Notes: a model not told the origin generated them from the sequence alone. DNA of 64,000 nucleotides from Ricordea florida (GCA_949710005.1 OX453274.1:14495697-14559696); one strand, 5' to 3'; counted from the stretch's first letter, positions 41,561 to 54,945 are shown. Numbers and translations: made by a program.

Positions 41561-42949
41561 GTAAGTAAAGAAACTTTTGTTCTTGGAATAGGCTTTACAC
41601 CCCGTTAATTTTGTTTTTGCAAATTGTTTATACGTGATGTAACTGATACCCTTGTGCGCTACTGAGGAACTACTGAAATCACTGATTTCTTTTAAAATAC
41701 TTATTAGTTTTATGGGTGGAAATGTAATGTTAAGCATATAGATGAATAGTTTATAACAACTGGTATCAGTAGTGATAAGATTATTGCCATTTGACACAAT
41801 TTCTCAAGGGTTTTAAGGAACTCAGGTTTATTTAGTGGGCACACTGGAAAAAAAATAAATTCCTAACCTGGGTTCTTTCAGTTCCCTTGTGATCCTTGTG
41901 TGGCTTTTGACTCAGTAAACGGGGCTAAGCCATTAGGCTAACACACGGGGTGTGCTCATTTTATGCTGCGAAAAAGTTGAAGCCGAGAGAAATCAGCCGA
42001 CGAAACACCGAACTGGGTCAACTGTGCCCGAGCCTAAAATCCTCGCTCGCTCTCTGGCTGTAAGGCCATACACCCCGAGCCCTTGTACGCTCTAAAATAT
42101 TAAACAAAAATCAAGACAGAAACAAATAAATACTAACTATTCCAACGATATCAAAGACCTCATCGGCCATTGTGAAATCCGCCGTCCGTTATCCACGGTC
42201 GACTTCCAAGCATATTACTAGTATGAAGTTGACCTGATTTCGCGGTCCAAAGTCCCGCATGTCCTGGCCGCACGTTTGTAGAGCGAGGCAAGCATTCACA
42301 TTTCGCTTCTTCGCCACATACCGAATGTCTTGGCAACATGGAAACAAATCAGATTGCCGGAAACTCTCTGAAGTTACACCTAGAATAATTTTGCATATCG
42401 CAGCGGTTGTTAACACGCTAGCCTTAGACTTCGGTTTCGGCGATTTTGAATGATCTTTTTTTTGTTCTTCATGTCTTGGGCGGTCTCATACATCCAATAT
42501 TTGTAGTCCCTTTAACATAAGCTACCGGTAGGTGTATACTTCTGTAATGTACATAACCATACTTTGATTGGGAATTCTTTCTCCAGGGAGGTAGTAAAAG
42601 AATAAAATTAGAAGTCTGGAGAGAATAGAATTGCCGAACGCATTGCACCTGCGGTTGAAGACCTTTTCATATAATATTAAATGTGCTTCAGATTTACTGC
42701 CGGCATGTGACTGAATCAGTGTGGTTATGACCCTCACTGCGTGGTAAACTTTGAAAATAAATTTTGAAGGTGTAGGAAGGTAAAGGCCAGTGAATGGACT
42801 TTCTTCATAAGACGGTGGATGTAGAATTTGTTGCAGTTCAGAGATGCACATCTTTCATGTTATAAGACCTGCGTATTAGTTTTCTTTAGTGTGTGCAATG
42901 ATGGGATCAATGTCAGTATCCGGACAACTGTGCAGCTGCCCCTCCCCTA

Positions 42950-44025
42950 ATCCAACAAGTTATAAGTAGAAATGTTAGTGTTAATGTTGCGTTTGGGGAA
43001 GGGTAGGTGCACAGTTATCTTACAAATAGATCTCAAATCACATCGGTTGGAGATACTCATTCTTCAGCTACTAAAATGTCCGTTTGGGTACCCTAAGGCA
43101 GTATATTGGGACCGTTACTTTTTTTTGATTTATATAAATGATCTTCCAGATTGTACCTAGCAAGTGACACTATTCTGTATGCCGACGATACTGCAATCTA
43201 TTACTCACCAAATAATCTCAGTGACCTTAAATATTATTCATTTCTGATTTAGGAACAGTGTCAGAATGGCTCTTTAGAAATCTTCTTACTCTTACCACCT
43301 CGAAATGTAATTTATTTATCTTTGAAGGCCCGCAGAAACTGAATCGTGTCCAAGATATTTCGCTTGAAGCAATATGAACAAGAATTGACAGAACACAATC
43401 ATTCAAAAACATAGGTGTATTGACCAATCTATGTTCTTGGCTAATCATGTGGATGCTATGAGCATAAAGATTAACCAGAGGATTGGCCTAATTAGGAGAA
43501 GCAGGAATTTCTTGCCATTACTGGCCAGAGTTACCTTGTACGATACCTTAATCCTCCCTCTTTTGATTATGGAGACACAATATGGGGAGACAAAAGCAAT
43601 GAAACATTTATGTCAGGATTACAGATCCTACAAAATAAAGTTGTTTAAGCCTTGTTGGAATACCCACCACAAAGCTCGTAAGCCAAAGCACGTAAGACTT
43701 TAGATCTCAAGCCACTTTCCACAAGAATATTTTTTTTCATCGCTGCATATCAATACAGAAATGTCTACTTGGGGAAACTGAATTTAGCTTTAGTTTTATC
43801 AGAAATCAAGCATTCCATTCTTATAATGCTAGACGTTCCAATGATCTTCGTTTGCCCCTTTCACGCACTGACTGGGGCAAACAAGCATTTATTTACCCCA
43901 CAGCGAAGGACTGGAACTGTGTATCTATTGATTTTATAGAGATTAATCTTTTATCTAATTATCGATAGTTTGATGTTAGTAAATTCTCAGTTCGTGCGTC
44001 TGCCCCAGAAAAAAAACAGTAAATG
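42950..44025 (+). mobile_element. L2/CR1-like LINE remnant
   Basis: Heavily frameshifted reverse-transcriptase pieces: YFFLIYINDLPDCT, then ASDTILYADDTAIYYSPNNL with the YADD box at about 43178, then SFDYGDTIWGDKSNETF and RKTLDLKPLSTRIFF. The order matches the RT to C-terminal part of L2/CR1-like elements. 5'-truncated. Confidence 0.75.
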
Positions 44026-44842
44026 AAAATGATGTGAAAGCGTCTGGTTACCCAAATGCGTCACATGTCCACCTTACCTAGATTGATAACCATACACGCA
44101 TAATTATTTTTGCAATGACATAAATCAACCTACCCAAATTGCAGTCAAGATTATCCTAAAGTTGAAAAGCGACTTTTACCACAACTGTCAAAGATTTTGA
44201 GTCACAGGGGCGCTCAGCTCCAGATACTTTCGTACGGTCTTTCAACTTTCAACTTGCATACACGGGATGGTGACACGAACATTGCACCTACCGCTCGTAA
44301 TCGTCCCTGTTGGTTCGGTTACACCCTAGCTAGTCATCTAAGGGAATTTTTGGCCGATAGTCTTGTAGCTTAATCAGTTTCCTCCTGCGGGGTGTACTGG
44401 GTTGGATCCATTGCACTTCGGCCCCTTCGAGGTATCACCATGTCGTCGATGCACACACTGGTCATAGTACTAGCAGTCCCGGGCAGAGGGCACCGTAAGA
44501 AAAAAAAATAGTAATAACTTTCAACTTGCAGTAACTTGACTTTAATTTATTCACTTTTGTCTCGATCTGCGAAGGACTGAGGATGATTGTGTTTTGTTCG
44601 ATGTTATAACATTGATGAAAAGGAATATGATTCGGTTAATCAATGTAGATGCCAACGGATCAAACTCTTGCATGTTTATACGCGTGTCGAATTTATTTCT
44701 TCCTAATCACTTGCAAATCGTCAAACCACAATTACGAACGACGACAACGACGACGGTTTCTGTAATAAATACAGGGAACTGATACAGTAAGAGTAAACGG
44801 AAAGGTGATCTGAGCTTATGTAGTGGCAGTATATATAGTTTG

Positions 44843-44990
44843 CGTCATAGAAAGTGCGACTTGCGGGGTTGTATTCATGATCACGAGTTGTTTGTGTCAA
44901 AAACCTGAACGAGGGAGGTACGAGAGAGTGAGGGCTTTTGATACAAACAACGAATGAATACAGCCCCGTACAAAGTACTTTCTATGACGT
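44843..44990. repeat. 148 bp fold-back repeat (MITE-like)
   Basis: The ends CGTCATAGAAAGT and its reverse complement ACTTTCTATGACG bound two arms of about 57 nt, each with gtattcat and ttgtttgt blocks. No coding content. Confidence 0.78.
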
Positions 44991-45925
44991 GAGTTGTTTA
45001 CACATAACAGGAGAATTTTCAGTGAAATAGTTTTCTGAACGCAAATAAGAACTGAACAAAAACTCCCTAAAAATAGAAGCAAATGCAAATTTAATAGCAA
45101 TGGAAAATATCGCACTACATCAAGGAAATAAGCTGCTGAACTATTTTCTTTTTATAATGTTTGAAGAATACTCTTTCTTTCTTACTTAGTAACGATCAAA
45201 ACAAAAGACCTGAGTGATGTGGGTTCATATTGTTATACGTATTTCTTTCGAACTTGAAGCAGAAAATTGGCAATTAACTGGTCGAGATCTTTGATTCAGT
45301 ATTTTTAATATCTCTCAGCTCGTTCCGTGAAACTAAAAAGTTTTAAAGCAACGAGACATCTCTCTATGTTTTGCTTAATGTGTTTTGTTTTCTTGATGCT
45401 ACACAAATTTGCCCCAATAAATATGTACTATAAATGTCCGAGCCGGCCTATTCCCTTCCACCTCCCCCCTACCAAAAAAAGCAATGGCTTCATCTACAAT
45501 CATCTTAGTTTTACCGCAGTGTCTTATACTTACCTTTCGCAATCTGCTCTGAAATTCTTGTTCCAAAGATATCACGTACGCAATGTTGTTAGTCACATTT
45601 AAAGTAAGAAAGTAGCATTGCATATCTAGGAATAAGTCTTGTGAGCAAAACGTAGAATTCCCTCCTTTTGTTTTGTACATGTGGTAACCATCTTACCCCC
45701 ATGAGTTAGACTTATATTTAGCATGTCACCAGGACATTGCACATGTAAGAAATGCAGTCCTTAGGGATATTCAACGGAGCCCATAACGTTTCCCACGCTG
45801 ATCAGATTTTCTAGTTGATTACCATTGAAACCTCAGGATTTTCACCTAGTCTCGTAATTTTAACTGTTTGGACTTGTTTTGGTCATAATGTCTTTTATCA
45901 ATTTGTTATCTTATTGATTTGACAG

Positions 45926-46192
45926 ACCCAGCCACAGTGATAAGTTATTCTCCTACCAATATCAAGTCATGGATTGGTCAAACAGTGAAGTTAAAGTGTG
46001 TATAAGATGGTATTCCTACATCAACAGTCACGTGGCTCAAACCTGATGAAAATGAACTACAGAGAATCACAGCTAAAGAAAACACAGTGGATGTGACCAT
46101 GGTAGGAAATGAAGATTTTGGTGACTACAAATGCATGGCTTCAAATGGCCTTTCTCCTGTTGATACTGTTACAGTCACTGTGCAGCAGATAA
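45926..46192 (+). pseudogene. RTK2 exon: Ig-like domain 3 with a stop codon
   Basis: A phase 1-1 exon encoding an I-set Ig domain: VKLKCV, then STVTWLKPDENELQ and EDFGDYKCMASNGLS. Right after the first cysteine the frame reads C-V-stop (TAA 46003-46005), then DGIPTS. The rest of the exon is intact and in frame. Skipping this exon (267 nt, phase-neutral) would keep the downstream frame. Confidence 0.85.
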
Positions 46193-47699
46193 GTAGGTTT
46201 TGTATTTCTAAAAGTTAAGTCAACGTCTAGACCATCAAGTTGAGTGCGTCAGCGTTACACCTTGGGGCTATTAGTGAGGATTTAGCAGTGAAAACGTGTT
46301 GCTACGTAACGTCCTGTTTCCCAAACTTCCGACGTAAGTTATATTATTAACATATGCCTGGCACTGCTAATCCTGTCCCGGACGTCTGTTTACTTGGTTA
46401 TAGTGAAAACCTCATTGATCATGCGTAATGTCGAGATGGCTGGATATCGACCACGTGATTTTCAAGCCCATTCTTGAGTCAGAGCGCTAAACAAGACCTC
46501 TTCCAATACCCAACCATTTGGAGGTTATAGTTCCTAACTAAGCCTTATCCATATCCGTCTCCATTGAGCTTGCCTTGGTGCCAACACTGATGAACACTAA
46601 CAAAATGCTAACACAAATCGTTTTTATGTCTTTTGTTTTTGTTTTGTCCCCTTTTGCACTTATGGACCTCAGCGTTATGGGGATTTTCGGAGAATTCAGT
46701 CTACTTTTCAAGAAATGACCACAGTCATTTGCTGGAAACAAAAATGCAAAGTGTTCTTCTAGTCTTCTATTTAGCTTCTAGGTTTCTCTCAGCTGAGTTA
46801 GACTTGATGCAAGGATGAATTTAATACTTGAGGAGTGCAAGCAAATAGTGGAAAATTTACCACAACTTAAAGCGACTGGCTTTGTTGGCATGTGACTTAT
46901 GACAGTGAAGTTTACGGCTTTCAGTTTTTTCAGACGATTCTAACGTGACAAGAGAACGTGTTGAATTTGGGAACGTGCGACACAACAATTAATTTAAGAC
47001 TTGAGTTGTCACACATACACGGGACGAAACGTCGTTTCGTTTGAAAGTACTTCAGTTCGATGATCACGACTTTCTAAGTTAATGCCTGGGTTTGATCGTT
47101 TGGAGTTTCTGTTTACCATGAAAAGTACGTGGGGGTGATTCCGTGTGACTCTTGGACGAGCTGTGAATATTTTCCAAGCGAAGAAAGGATTCTTGGTTAA
47201 ATGCAAATTAGTTTTTTACAAACGCCTTAACCTTTTACATATGAAGCAAGGCTATGCGATGGAATAGATGTGATTATGACTGATTTAAATAAATGAAATC
47301 GACAACCAGCTTTCAGAGAATTAAAAATTTTCGAATTCATGTGGAAAAAAGGTAGCAAAAATGCCATCAAAACTCTCCAAGCTGTTGATAGAGGGGGACT
47401 CGCAGGCACACTGATAACACCACAGCTAAATTCGAACCTAAGGCTCCCTGTGACATTATAAGGTCTACTGTTTTGGTAATTTGGAAGAAACGTGGCGCTA
47501 TCGATCAACGACTAACCATCGTCTACCCGAGGTATCAAAATCTCCAAATATTTTAGTACAGTTTCTTTTGACTCCTGCTTTGTTTTTGTTCTTGTAAGTC
47601 TCACACTCCATATCGAACACTAGAGCTGGAATTTTAGATTTACCAAGTATAATTATTCAGATTTATCGTAATCTCCGCCTTATTTCTTGGTTGTTATAG
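46193..47699. other. RTK2 intron before FN3
   Basis: No exon. From about 46829 to the exon it is recognisably related to the RTK1 intron from about 8455 to 9399, marking a duplicated block. Confidence 0.6.
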
Positions 47700-47984
47700 A
47701 GGAACCAGGTGCACCAGATATTACTTCATCAGATGCAGACATACAAGCCGCATCACATACAGTGGAATGGAGTAAACCAACTGATGATGGAGGGAGTCCT
47801 ATCACAGCATACCGAGTGGTGATACTGACTGAGATAAAGAATGAAAATATTACAGACCCCAGTACAACAAGTCTGTCCGTTGGAGGTCTGGCTAAGGATA
47901 CTCTATACATTGTGAAAGTGTTTGCTAGGAATTTTGTGTTTGAGGGACCTGCTAGAAGTGAGACAGTTCACACACAATATGAAG
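47700..47984 (+). CDS. RTK2 exon: fibronectin III domain 1
   Basis: A 285 nt phase 1-1 exon: [18 protein letters not shown], then [20 protein letters not shown] and [14 protein letters not shown]. It lacks three residues in the strand after VVIL compared with RTK1, an in-frame 9 nt difference. Otherwise it is close to the RTK1 exon at 9400. Confidence 0.88.
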
Positions 47985-49113
47985 GTGAGGATATAAAGTA
48001 CAATTAGTCCATAGTTTTGCATGTTGATGGTCTTCATATTGATGAGTTTTATCAGAGAACTCGCTTCTTGTTAAGTTGACAGGCTGTTAATCGCTTTTCA
48101 TCGATCTTGCATGCAATTACTTCATCTTCTCGATACCTTTTACGTACATGTACCTCTGTTACTGTAGACTCATAGTAAGCCAAGTATTCAGCAGTTTTAC
48201 AAGGCGTCAGCTACAACAGTAACTAACCTTCTGTATGTCGGTGGTTTGAAGCATTGTGTCATTTTGTAACTGCGGGATTTCTCGTGTCGATCCCTTTTCC
48301 TCGTTACCGGTTTAGACAAATGGGAATTGCGTTTGTTCATCATCACCAGTTTTCGAGCAAATTATTGAAAGGGCGTGCGTTACTTTTCTGTGTAAAAACA
48401 TTGCACATGATGAATGCCGCACGTATATGTAATGAAACGTACAATGTCGTACTCACTGCTACGTCATTCATGCGACAAAAGCTTTTCACCTTAAGTTGGA
48501 AGTTGAAATTTGAAGATTCATTAAATTCTTTTAATGTAATATGAATTCCGCTGCAAAGCAGAATGTCATTTTTTTATTTAAACAATTTTTGGCAACATTT
48601 GCTCTAAGAGCAAAAAGAGAACATCTAGAGAGCTTATGCTGTTTACAATGCATATTTAAGAAGAAAGAAAAACGTTCGTGACACGTGACTATCGAACAAA
48701 ACATACACGAACAAATAGAAGTTGAACGAAATGGTTGGACAAGGAAATAAATTATTGGACACTTTGAACAAACATGGACTCAAAACATAACATCAGTGTC
48801 AAAATCATTGAGAGATGTACCATTTAAAAACCAATCAATTTATCTCTTATCGGAAGCACAATGCCATCTATTTCCAAGTAATTGTGCAGCGATGGCAAAC
48901 AGCTTTTCACGCAGAGTAGCAAAACTTGAGCTTGCAGAAAATAATGTTTAGGGTCTTAAATCAAGTAGAATTATTCCTAGGTAAAAAAAAAGTCGGAAAG
49001 GAAAGAAAGCAAGCTCAAGCCTTCATTCAAGCCGCACAACCTTAAACGCGATTACATGGGTGGTAGAAACAGATTTTTGGTCCTAGTACATGCAATTTAT
49101 TTTCCTCATGCAG
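47985..49113. other. RTK2 intron between FN3 exons
   Basis: 1.1 kb, nothing recognised; lacks the Helitron piece of the RTK1 intron. Confidence 0.6.
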
Positions 49114-49425
49114 GTGTTCCTGAAGCAGCGGAGCTGATTGACGTACCCAGTGAGGTGAAGGGCGATGAATTAATCTTGAAATGGAATGAACCACCAAACA
49201 ATGGAGCAGAGATAACACAATACACTGTTTACAAAAGAACCGTGAATAAAGGCGGTACAACCGGAGATTGGGAAGAAGTTGCTGTCATCAACGATCCTTC
49301 AGTTCGTGAATATACGATTCAGCTGAAGGAAGGCAATGAATACGATATTGTAGTGACTGCAACAAACATATTTGGTGAAGGATTAAGGGAAGAAGGCAAT
49401 ATTAAAAGGATTAAGGTACTAGCTG
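49114..49425 (+). CDS. RTK2 exon: fibronectin III domain 2
   Basis: 312 nt, phase 1-1: [20 protein letters not shown], then [19 protein letters not shown] and [14 protein letters not shown]. Same length as the RTK1 exon at 12943. The Academ transposon begins only 44 bp after its donor. Confidence 0.88.
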
Positions 49426-49468
49426 GTACATACTTTGTGAGTGAGACGTGTTTAAAACTCTAATCTTA

Positions 49469-49755
49469 TAGTCCATGGGCCAAGTGGCTTTTCATTACCA
49501 CTCGGGGGGACAAAGGCTACCATATATCAAATAAAAGCTTATCATGTGTAGATTTAAGAAATATATGATGGAAATGTTGTAAGAGTAGCTTAAGGGAGTC
49601 ACGTGACCTTGAATTTTTACATAATTAGCATAAATTGTTAATATAATATATAATGTTTGTAAAGTATTTTGTCACTTTAAAGGATAAAACGTCACGTGGC
49701 AGTGACGTCACTTCCAGTCACGATAAAAATCTCAATTTTTTGTCTATATTTTTAC
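49469..49755 (+). repeat. Academ left terminal inverted repeat
   Basis: About 285 bp matching the reverse complement of 53565-53922. It includes the blocks TAGATTTAAGAAATATATGA and GTCACGTGACCTTGAATTTT. Confidence 0.85.
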
Positions 49756-49961
49756 TTTTTCCCCTTTTTTCTTTTATGCGATTCAAAAATACAATTGAGA
49801 GTATTTTTACCATAAAAAGCACTAAAAGATATAGCAATTAGCATTATTCTAAATGTATGGTCAAATAAGAATTAAACTGGGTACCCTGTGTTCTTAGCAT
49901 GATAAGTGTTTCTCATGGGTAGGTGATATGTTGAAAATGTTACACCCACACTCAAGAGACT

Positions 49962-52900
49962 TCAGTCAAAGTCAACGTGCTCTTCATCCAGGTCTACCTG
50001 GATGTCCTCCTCTTCATCTGGCTGGTTAGCACAAGTTATTAGGCGGCAAAGGTCGGAACACTTTAAGCCATTTCGAATGCAGTCACATGAATCATCATTA
50101 CAGGCCTTCTTGCACATACATGACATAAGCTCTAATATTACAGCTGTTGGTGCCGGGAGTCCACTCATCCAATCTATCACCAATCTCTCTTGAGCTCCGT
50201 CATTTACAAGAGACCAGCCATGGCCAACTGGGGATGGAATGTCGTTGTTTCGTTGAGAATTTTTCCATATCGCCGCTTGATAGTTGGCTCGCCGGCAATG
50301 CTTGAACAAGCTGTCTTGGCATGGAGGCAGCTGATGGGATTCCGCTTCACCTGAATGAATATATGAATATATATCATAGGTACGGAGCGGGAAAACATTT
50401 ACATTTATCGCTGAATTTATTTCTTTGTTATTGTGCTCTAATTTCCTAATATTATGCAGATAGCTTCTTCTTCCTCTAATTTCTTAATATTATGCAGATA
50501 GCTAGGTTTCTCCGATTAGTGAACTTCATATGACACTTTAATAACGTTTATTATAATTATTATTATTATTACCTTTCTTTGCACAGACCGAATATCTGCA
50601 TTGATTCACGTCTGAGATACCATTCTTTGAGCCATACATATCACAGACAAATGCCTCTAACTGCATCAGAAGATCTTCAGACATCAACCACTTTTCTCCA
50701 AGTTGCTGGAACGTGCGTTGGTATTCCTTTTTCCTCACTAACGTCTTCAGGGGCTTCACTTTCCCAATCCCTGCAAAGGCACTCACTGCATCACAACCCG
50801 TAAATGCGTGCAAACCTGGTAGTGCTTTGCACGCATCCTGGCCAATAACATGGGCTATTTTTCCAATGTCGACATACCGAGCGTTCAGTTGAGAAACACA
50901 ACGCTAATAAATCGGTACATCAATGAAAAATGAAAACGCTAGGCACAGGATTCTAACGTCTGTGTCTTCCGAGGATACAATGATTGAACTATATCGCTGC
51001 TCATTTGCTGCATGTTGCACATGCAGGAGAAGTCGTGTATCAGCCTCCTCTTGTTCGGATCTTAGCTCTTCTTCTTCCTATACTCTCTCGGCAGTGATCT
51101 TGTAGCATCGGTTTCCACATGTTACATACAGCTCCTTGTCTTCCAGTCTCTTGCGACCCGGTGTTTTTTGCCAGTGTTCCACAACAAATCTGATAAGACT
51201 TGTTTTGTTGTCACCATTGCGTAAAAAAATTCTTGAATTGCTTGACCTTCTGGCTTCTGAGAGTCATTGCATCACTTCCACCTCGGACTTCTCTTTCTGC
51301 TGATTTAATGGAAATGTCTCTGTACACGTCAAATACGACATCCACTCTATCGCTACCCTTCGTCTCACGCAACACCCTAGATAAAATATTGTCTGCGATC
51401 TCACCAAATGTGAGATAATCTACCTTCAGCTTTTGGACCAGAGCCATCCCATCTATTAGGTAAGCTGAAGGCCTTGTTACTTCTACCGTTGGCTGTATCA
51501 ATTTCTCTAATTCTTTGCCAAGCTGTGCCTTATTGGTCTTGCGGGTAAAGCTATTGTTGCAGGCCAGGGAAGCAAGAAGAGGGCCTAATGGGTGCTTTAA
51601 CACATCTTGCACTTGCAGATTGCGGCTTTCAGCAATTATGATCATCCGCGCAAACAAATTTCGATCAGCGCGCCGAACAGTTTCTGTGTCTTTGCCCTTT
51701 GCCACTGTCTTGGTCTTCGATAAAACACTAAAGGTTTTCAGCTTTTGCTTCTTCAATTTGTCATTGAACCTTACCGTTGGGGGCTGTGATTCGAGACGGG
51801 TGTTCTTGAAATCAGCGTAGGCTGCCTCTCCAACTTTATAGGCGGTCGCAAGGTCCTCTGCTATAGCAGTAGTGGCAAGAGCTCCTGTTGAGATGCTGGA
51901 CAGTTGCATATGACCTGCAGATGGATCTGTCCAGTTCTTGATTAAGAGAACCATTGCGGCAACATCTTTCTCATCTTGGGCAATGCGAGACGAGTGACGG
52001 TCAGCATGGCCGTGCTTCCCTTTGGTATAGCCAACCATTTCGCGCAAACTGCGCAGGAACAAAGTCCTGAATTCTGCCGTCAAGTAGTACCTTTGTACTG
52101 CTCCAGGTTTCAAACTAAAGCCCTTAGTACCCCCAGGTGTTTGGGTATCTCTATTTACGGTTTCTTTAAGAGTCTGGTCAACTGGAATTCTTTCAAATGT
52201 ATTTTCGTTGCTCAACTAAACTGAAAATCCACCATTTCTCATGAACTCGTGTACCTCAGGGTGTTCATCTGGTAAGCTGACATGTATCTTGCGTAGTTGA
52301 TAGCATCGTAGGAAAAGCACCATGGGAGCATCTGGCGGACACAGGAGAGATGGAGTTCCCAATTCCCTTCTCTAGAAGCACGGATCATGTAAAGTAGTAT
52401 CTCGATCATGTCTATATAGGACATCCAGAATTCTGGAAGATGAAAGATGAAGATGAAGAGTGTATTCAGCAAAAAGGTCAGAAAAACGCTGGAAAACTCG
52501 GCTCTTGAAAACCTCATCGTGTCTTTCTTTAGACAGTTCATCAGCTAGGGTACCAATTTCATCAAGACATGTTTGTACTTGACGACTGTCCGCTGGGTGT
52601 GACTCGTCCACCCAGCGGACATGCCACCCTCATTAACGCTTCGTAAGCCAGTTTGTGCACGCGAACACCCCTGTTATAGTTTCGGCCCTCCAGAACTGCA
52701 GACACAGAACCCTCAGCCACTACCCCAACTTCAATGAGTAAGTCCTTTAGACCAGCATGTAGAAACCTTTTACCGATGATAGAGATCAATGTACGAAGGG
52801 TATGACAAGTGCCAAGACGTAGAACTATGGGCTTGAACTTCTCATACTCCTTGCACTTCACCTCAAACGCCTTGGCATAGATGGCCTGTTCGAAAACACA

Positions 52901-53287
52901 TATGATGTTTTTGAGATGGAGCGAGCGCATGATAGTGAGTGATCGGTTGAGGGCTTCGTTGAAGGTGGAAACATCAGTGGCTGGTGCATTCAGTAATGGT
53001 CGGCAAATACCCTACATTATTGGGAATGATGGCGTCTTTGTCTTGAACCATGATGTTAAACCCAGTCCAGCTGCTCACCTTTTGTTGGTGGGCTGCATAA
53101 TGTAGACGAGCAAGAATGAACAGCAGATTCGTTTCTTCTTTGTAAATTCTTTAATAATTGTTTCGCCATCAACCTCCCTCACTTTTCTTGGTGGGGGCCC
53201 AACTCGCTTGCCGACATTGTAGATGGGGAGAGGCTCTTCTGGGGCAGAGAATGATCTTTTCATTGTATTGTCCACCTTGGAGACCAC
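49962..53287 (-). pseudogene. Academ-type transposase, degraded
   Basis: Pieces in order on the minus strand: an N-terminal part (about 53287-52562); FWMSYIDMIEILLYMIRA and GNWELHLSCVRQMLPW (about 52450-52290); and a 334-codon frame (52215-51211). Then QEEADTRLLLHVQHA, SSEDTDV and GLHAFTGCDAVSAFAGIGK (about 51080-50750), the XPG-like nuclease motifs, and a cysteine-rich C-terminus CMCKKACNDDSCDC (about 50110). Lesions include TAG just before the 334-codon frame (about 52222) and an extra base in the A7 run at 51223-51229 (plus strand). The enzyme would cut and move the element. Confidence 0.75.
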
Positions 53288-53564
53288 TATTTTCTGATTA
53301 GGACCGTAAGTAACAGGCTGGACGGCGATACCATTAACACGACGCGATGTCCCACCTCCGGCCAGGGTTCCTTCGTGCCTATCAATATTGTCAAAGGCGA
53401 GGGCAGTATTTGTACCTGGGTATATGTTGCTTGGGAAAGGGGGCCATCTTCAAGTGTCATGGCACGTTTTTGTAGGCACAGGGCTGTATCAACCTGTTGG
53501 AGTTGAGAATATGATATACCGTACCCATAACATAACAGGAAGAAGCAAAAAAAAAAACAACAAT

Positions 53565-53922
53565 AGGTAAAATATACAAAAAATGGAGGGTTTTTTACCG
53601 CGACCGGAAGTGACGTCACCGTCACATGACTATTTATCCTTAAAAGTGACAAAATGCTTTACAGACATTATATCTTATCTATGCCTGCTTTATTTTATGC
53701 AGAATCTACAGAATTACTTGCTACAGCCGCATTTTAGTATATTATCAATTTACGCTAATTATGCAAAATTCAAGGTCACGTGACTCCTTTAAGCTACTCT
53801 TACAACATTTCCATCATATATTTTTAAATCTACACACGATAAGCTTTAGTTTGATATATGGTGGCCTTCGTCCCCCCAAGTGGTAACGATCCGCCATTTT
53901 TAACCACTTGGCCCATGGACTA
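53565..53922 (-). repeat. Academ right terminal inverted repeat
   Basis: About 358 bp, the inverted counterpart of the left terminus. It is longer because of an insertion of about 65 bp in its middle (plus strand about 53675-53740). Confidence 0.85.
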
Positions 53923-54825
53923 TTAGTAAAGTGCTCAGTTCGTTTACCCTTCGTAAAATAAATCCCATGATTATTCTTCATAGAGTGCTTACATGACGCT
54001 ACAAAGAAAACACATTTTTAACATACACAATCAACAATGAAGGGTGCACTCTACACAATAAATTACTCACACAAAAAATTAAGCCATGTATTTTAAAATA
54101 CAGCGGTCTGAAACGATGCAGAGATCAACGCTGGATTGATGATTAATTTGTAATTGTCTGTTGTAAGTTAACAGTGCAGGAAATACGACTTTGATGCATG
54201 TAATATCCTAGGGCCAATAAACCAGCCAAAACTCGAGAACGCAGCTCTGTTTTATTCTAGCAACTGACAACCTTGTTTTCCTCAACTGAACTACTGGAAA
54301 ACTACCGAAGGAGCGGTTACACAGCTCTCAATATTCCACAATGCATCTCAGTTGTATAAATAATAATTCGGTGGGTTTTTCATTTTAACTTTGTTCATTT
54401 TTCAGGACTCAACAATACTCATCAGAAAAAAAGAAACAGGTAAAAATACAGAGCTATATTATTGCACAATATGAACTGGATTATCGTTGCTTAAAGTTCC
54501 AGGAGAGGGGAACATCTTTGGATTATACTTTATGACTTCAACAATTGCTTAGATGTAGAACGGCGATATTTCACTACCAAGTTTCAAATTTGAAAACGTC
54601 GCAATTTTTATCTTGTCAATTGCAAACAGTGCTTAACTAAGGCGCTAAAAGGATCGTTCGCCTTTCACGTTTGTGGGATTATGCCCACTCAATTGTCTAC
54701 TAGTTCTCTCAAGACTTGAATCTGTGCACGTTCACACATGCGGTAATTAAAAAAAATAATATGCACAGAAGGAATGCCTATGCAATACTAAGAAACCACC
54801 TTACTTAAACGGGTGTGCGTTTCAG
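53923..54825. other. RTK2 intron before the transmembrane exon
   Basis: No firm exon. A piece after an acceptor-like site at 54405 (LNNTHQKKRNR, 34 nt to a GTAAAA site) would shift the frame if included and is not called. Confidence 0.55.
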
Positions 54826-54945
54826 ATTCAACTTGTAAAGAAGAGATCACAAATCTTCACGCCGCTTATCTTGCTGTGATTGCATTTTTGTTGCTGGTTA
54901 TCATTGTTCTCTGTGTAATACTTTGGAGAATTCGTAAGAGTCCAG
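54826..54945 (+). CDS. RTK2 exon: transmembrane segment
   Basis: 120 nt phase 1-1 exon: DSTCKEEITNLHAAYLAV, then [16 protein letters not shown] and RIRK. Single membrane helix followed by a basic stop-transfer, as in RTK1. Confidence 0.9.

Larger units (their letters stand above)
41561..45925. other. RTK2 intron with LINE and fold-back insertions
   Basis: 4.4 kb intron. It contains an L2/CR1-like LINE remnant (about 42950-44025) and a 148 bp fold-back repeat (44843-44990). No exon was found in the remaining sequence. Confidence 0.6.
49469..53922 (-). mobile_element. Academ DNA transposon with long inverted termini
   Basis: The ends are long inverted repeats starting TAGTCCATGGGCCAAGTGG, flanked on both sides by TTA (49466-49468 and 53923-53925), a 3 bp target duplication. 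Size is 4454 bp. The minus-strand transposase matches the Academ superfamily with its XPG-like nuclease signature. It lies in the RTK2 intron between the second FN3 exon and the transmembrane exon. Subtracting it leaves about 940 bp, compared with 1374 bp in RTK1. Termini are about 90% alike by eye, suggesting moderate age. Confidence 0.85.

Noticed and set aside
41880-42080. Possible tRNA-like GC-richer segment
   Set aside because: No cloverleaf or A/B box pair could be drawn.
54406-54439. Extra RTK2 exon LNNTHQKKRNR
   Set aside because: 34 nt would shift the frame; FN3-2 joins the transmembrane exon directly in both genes.
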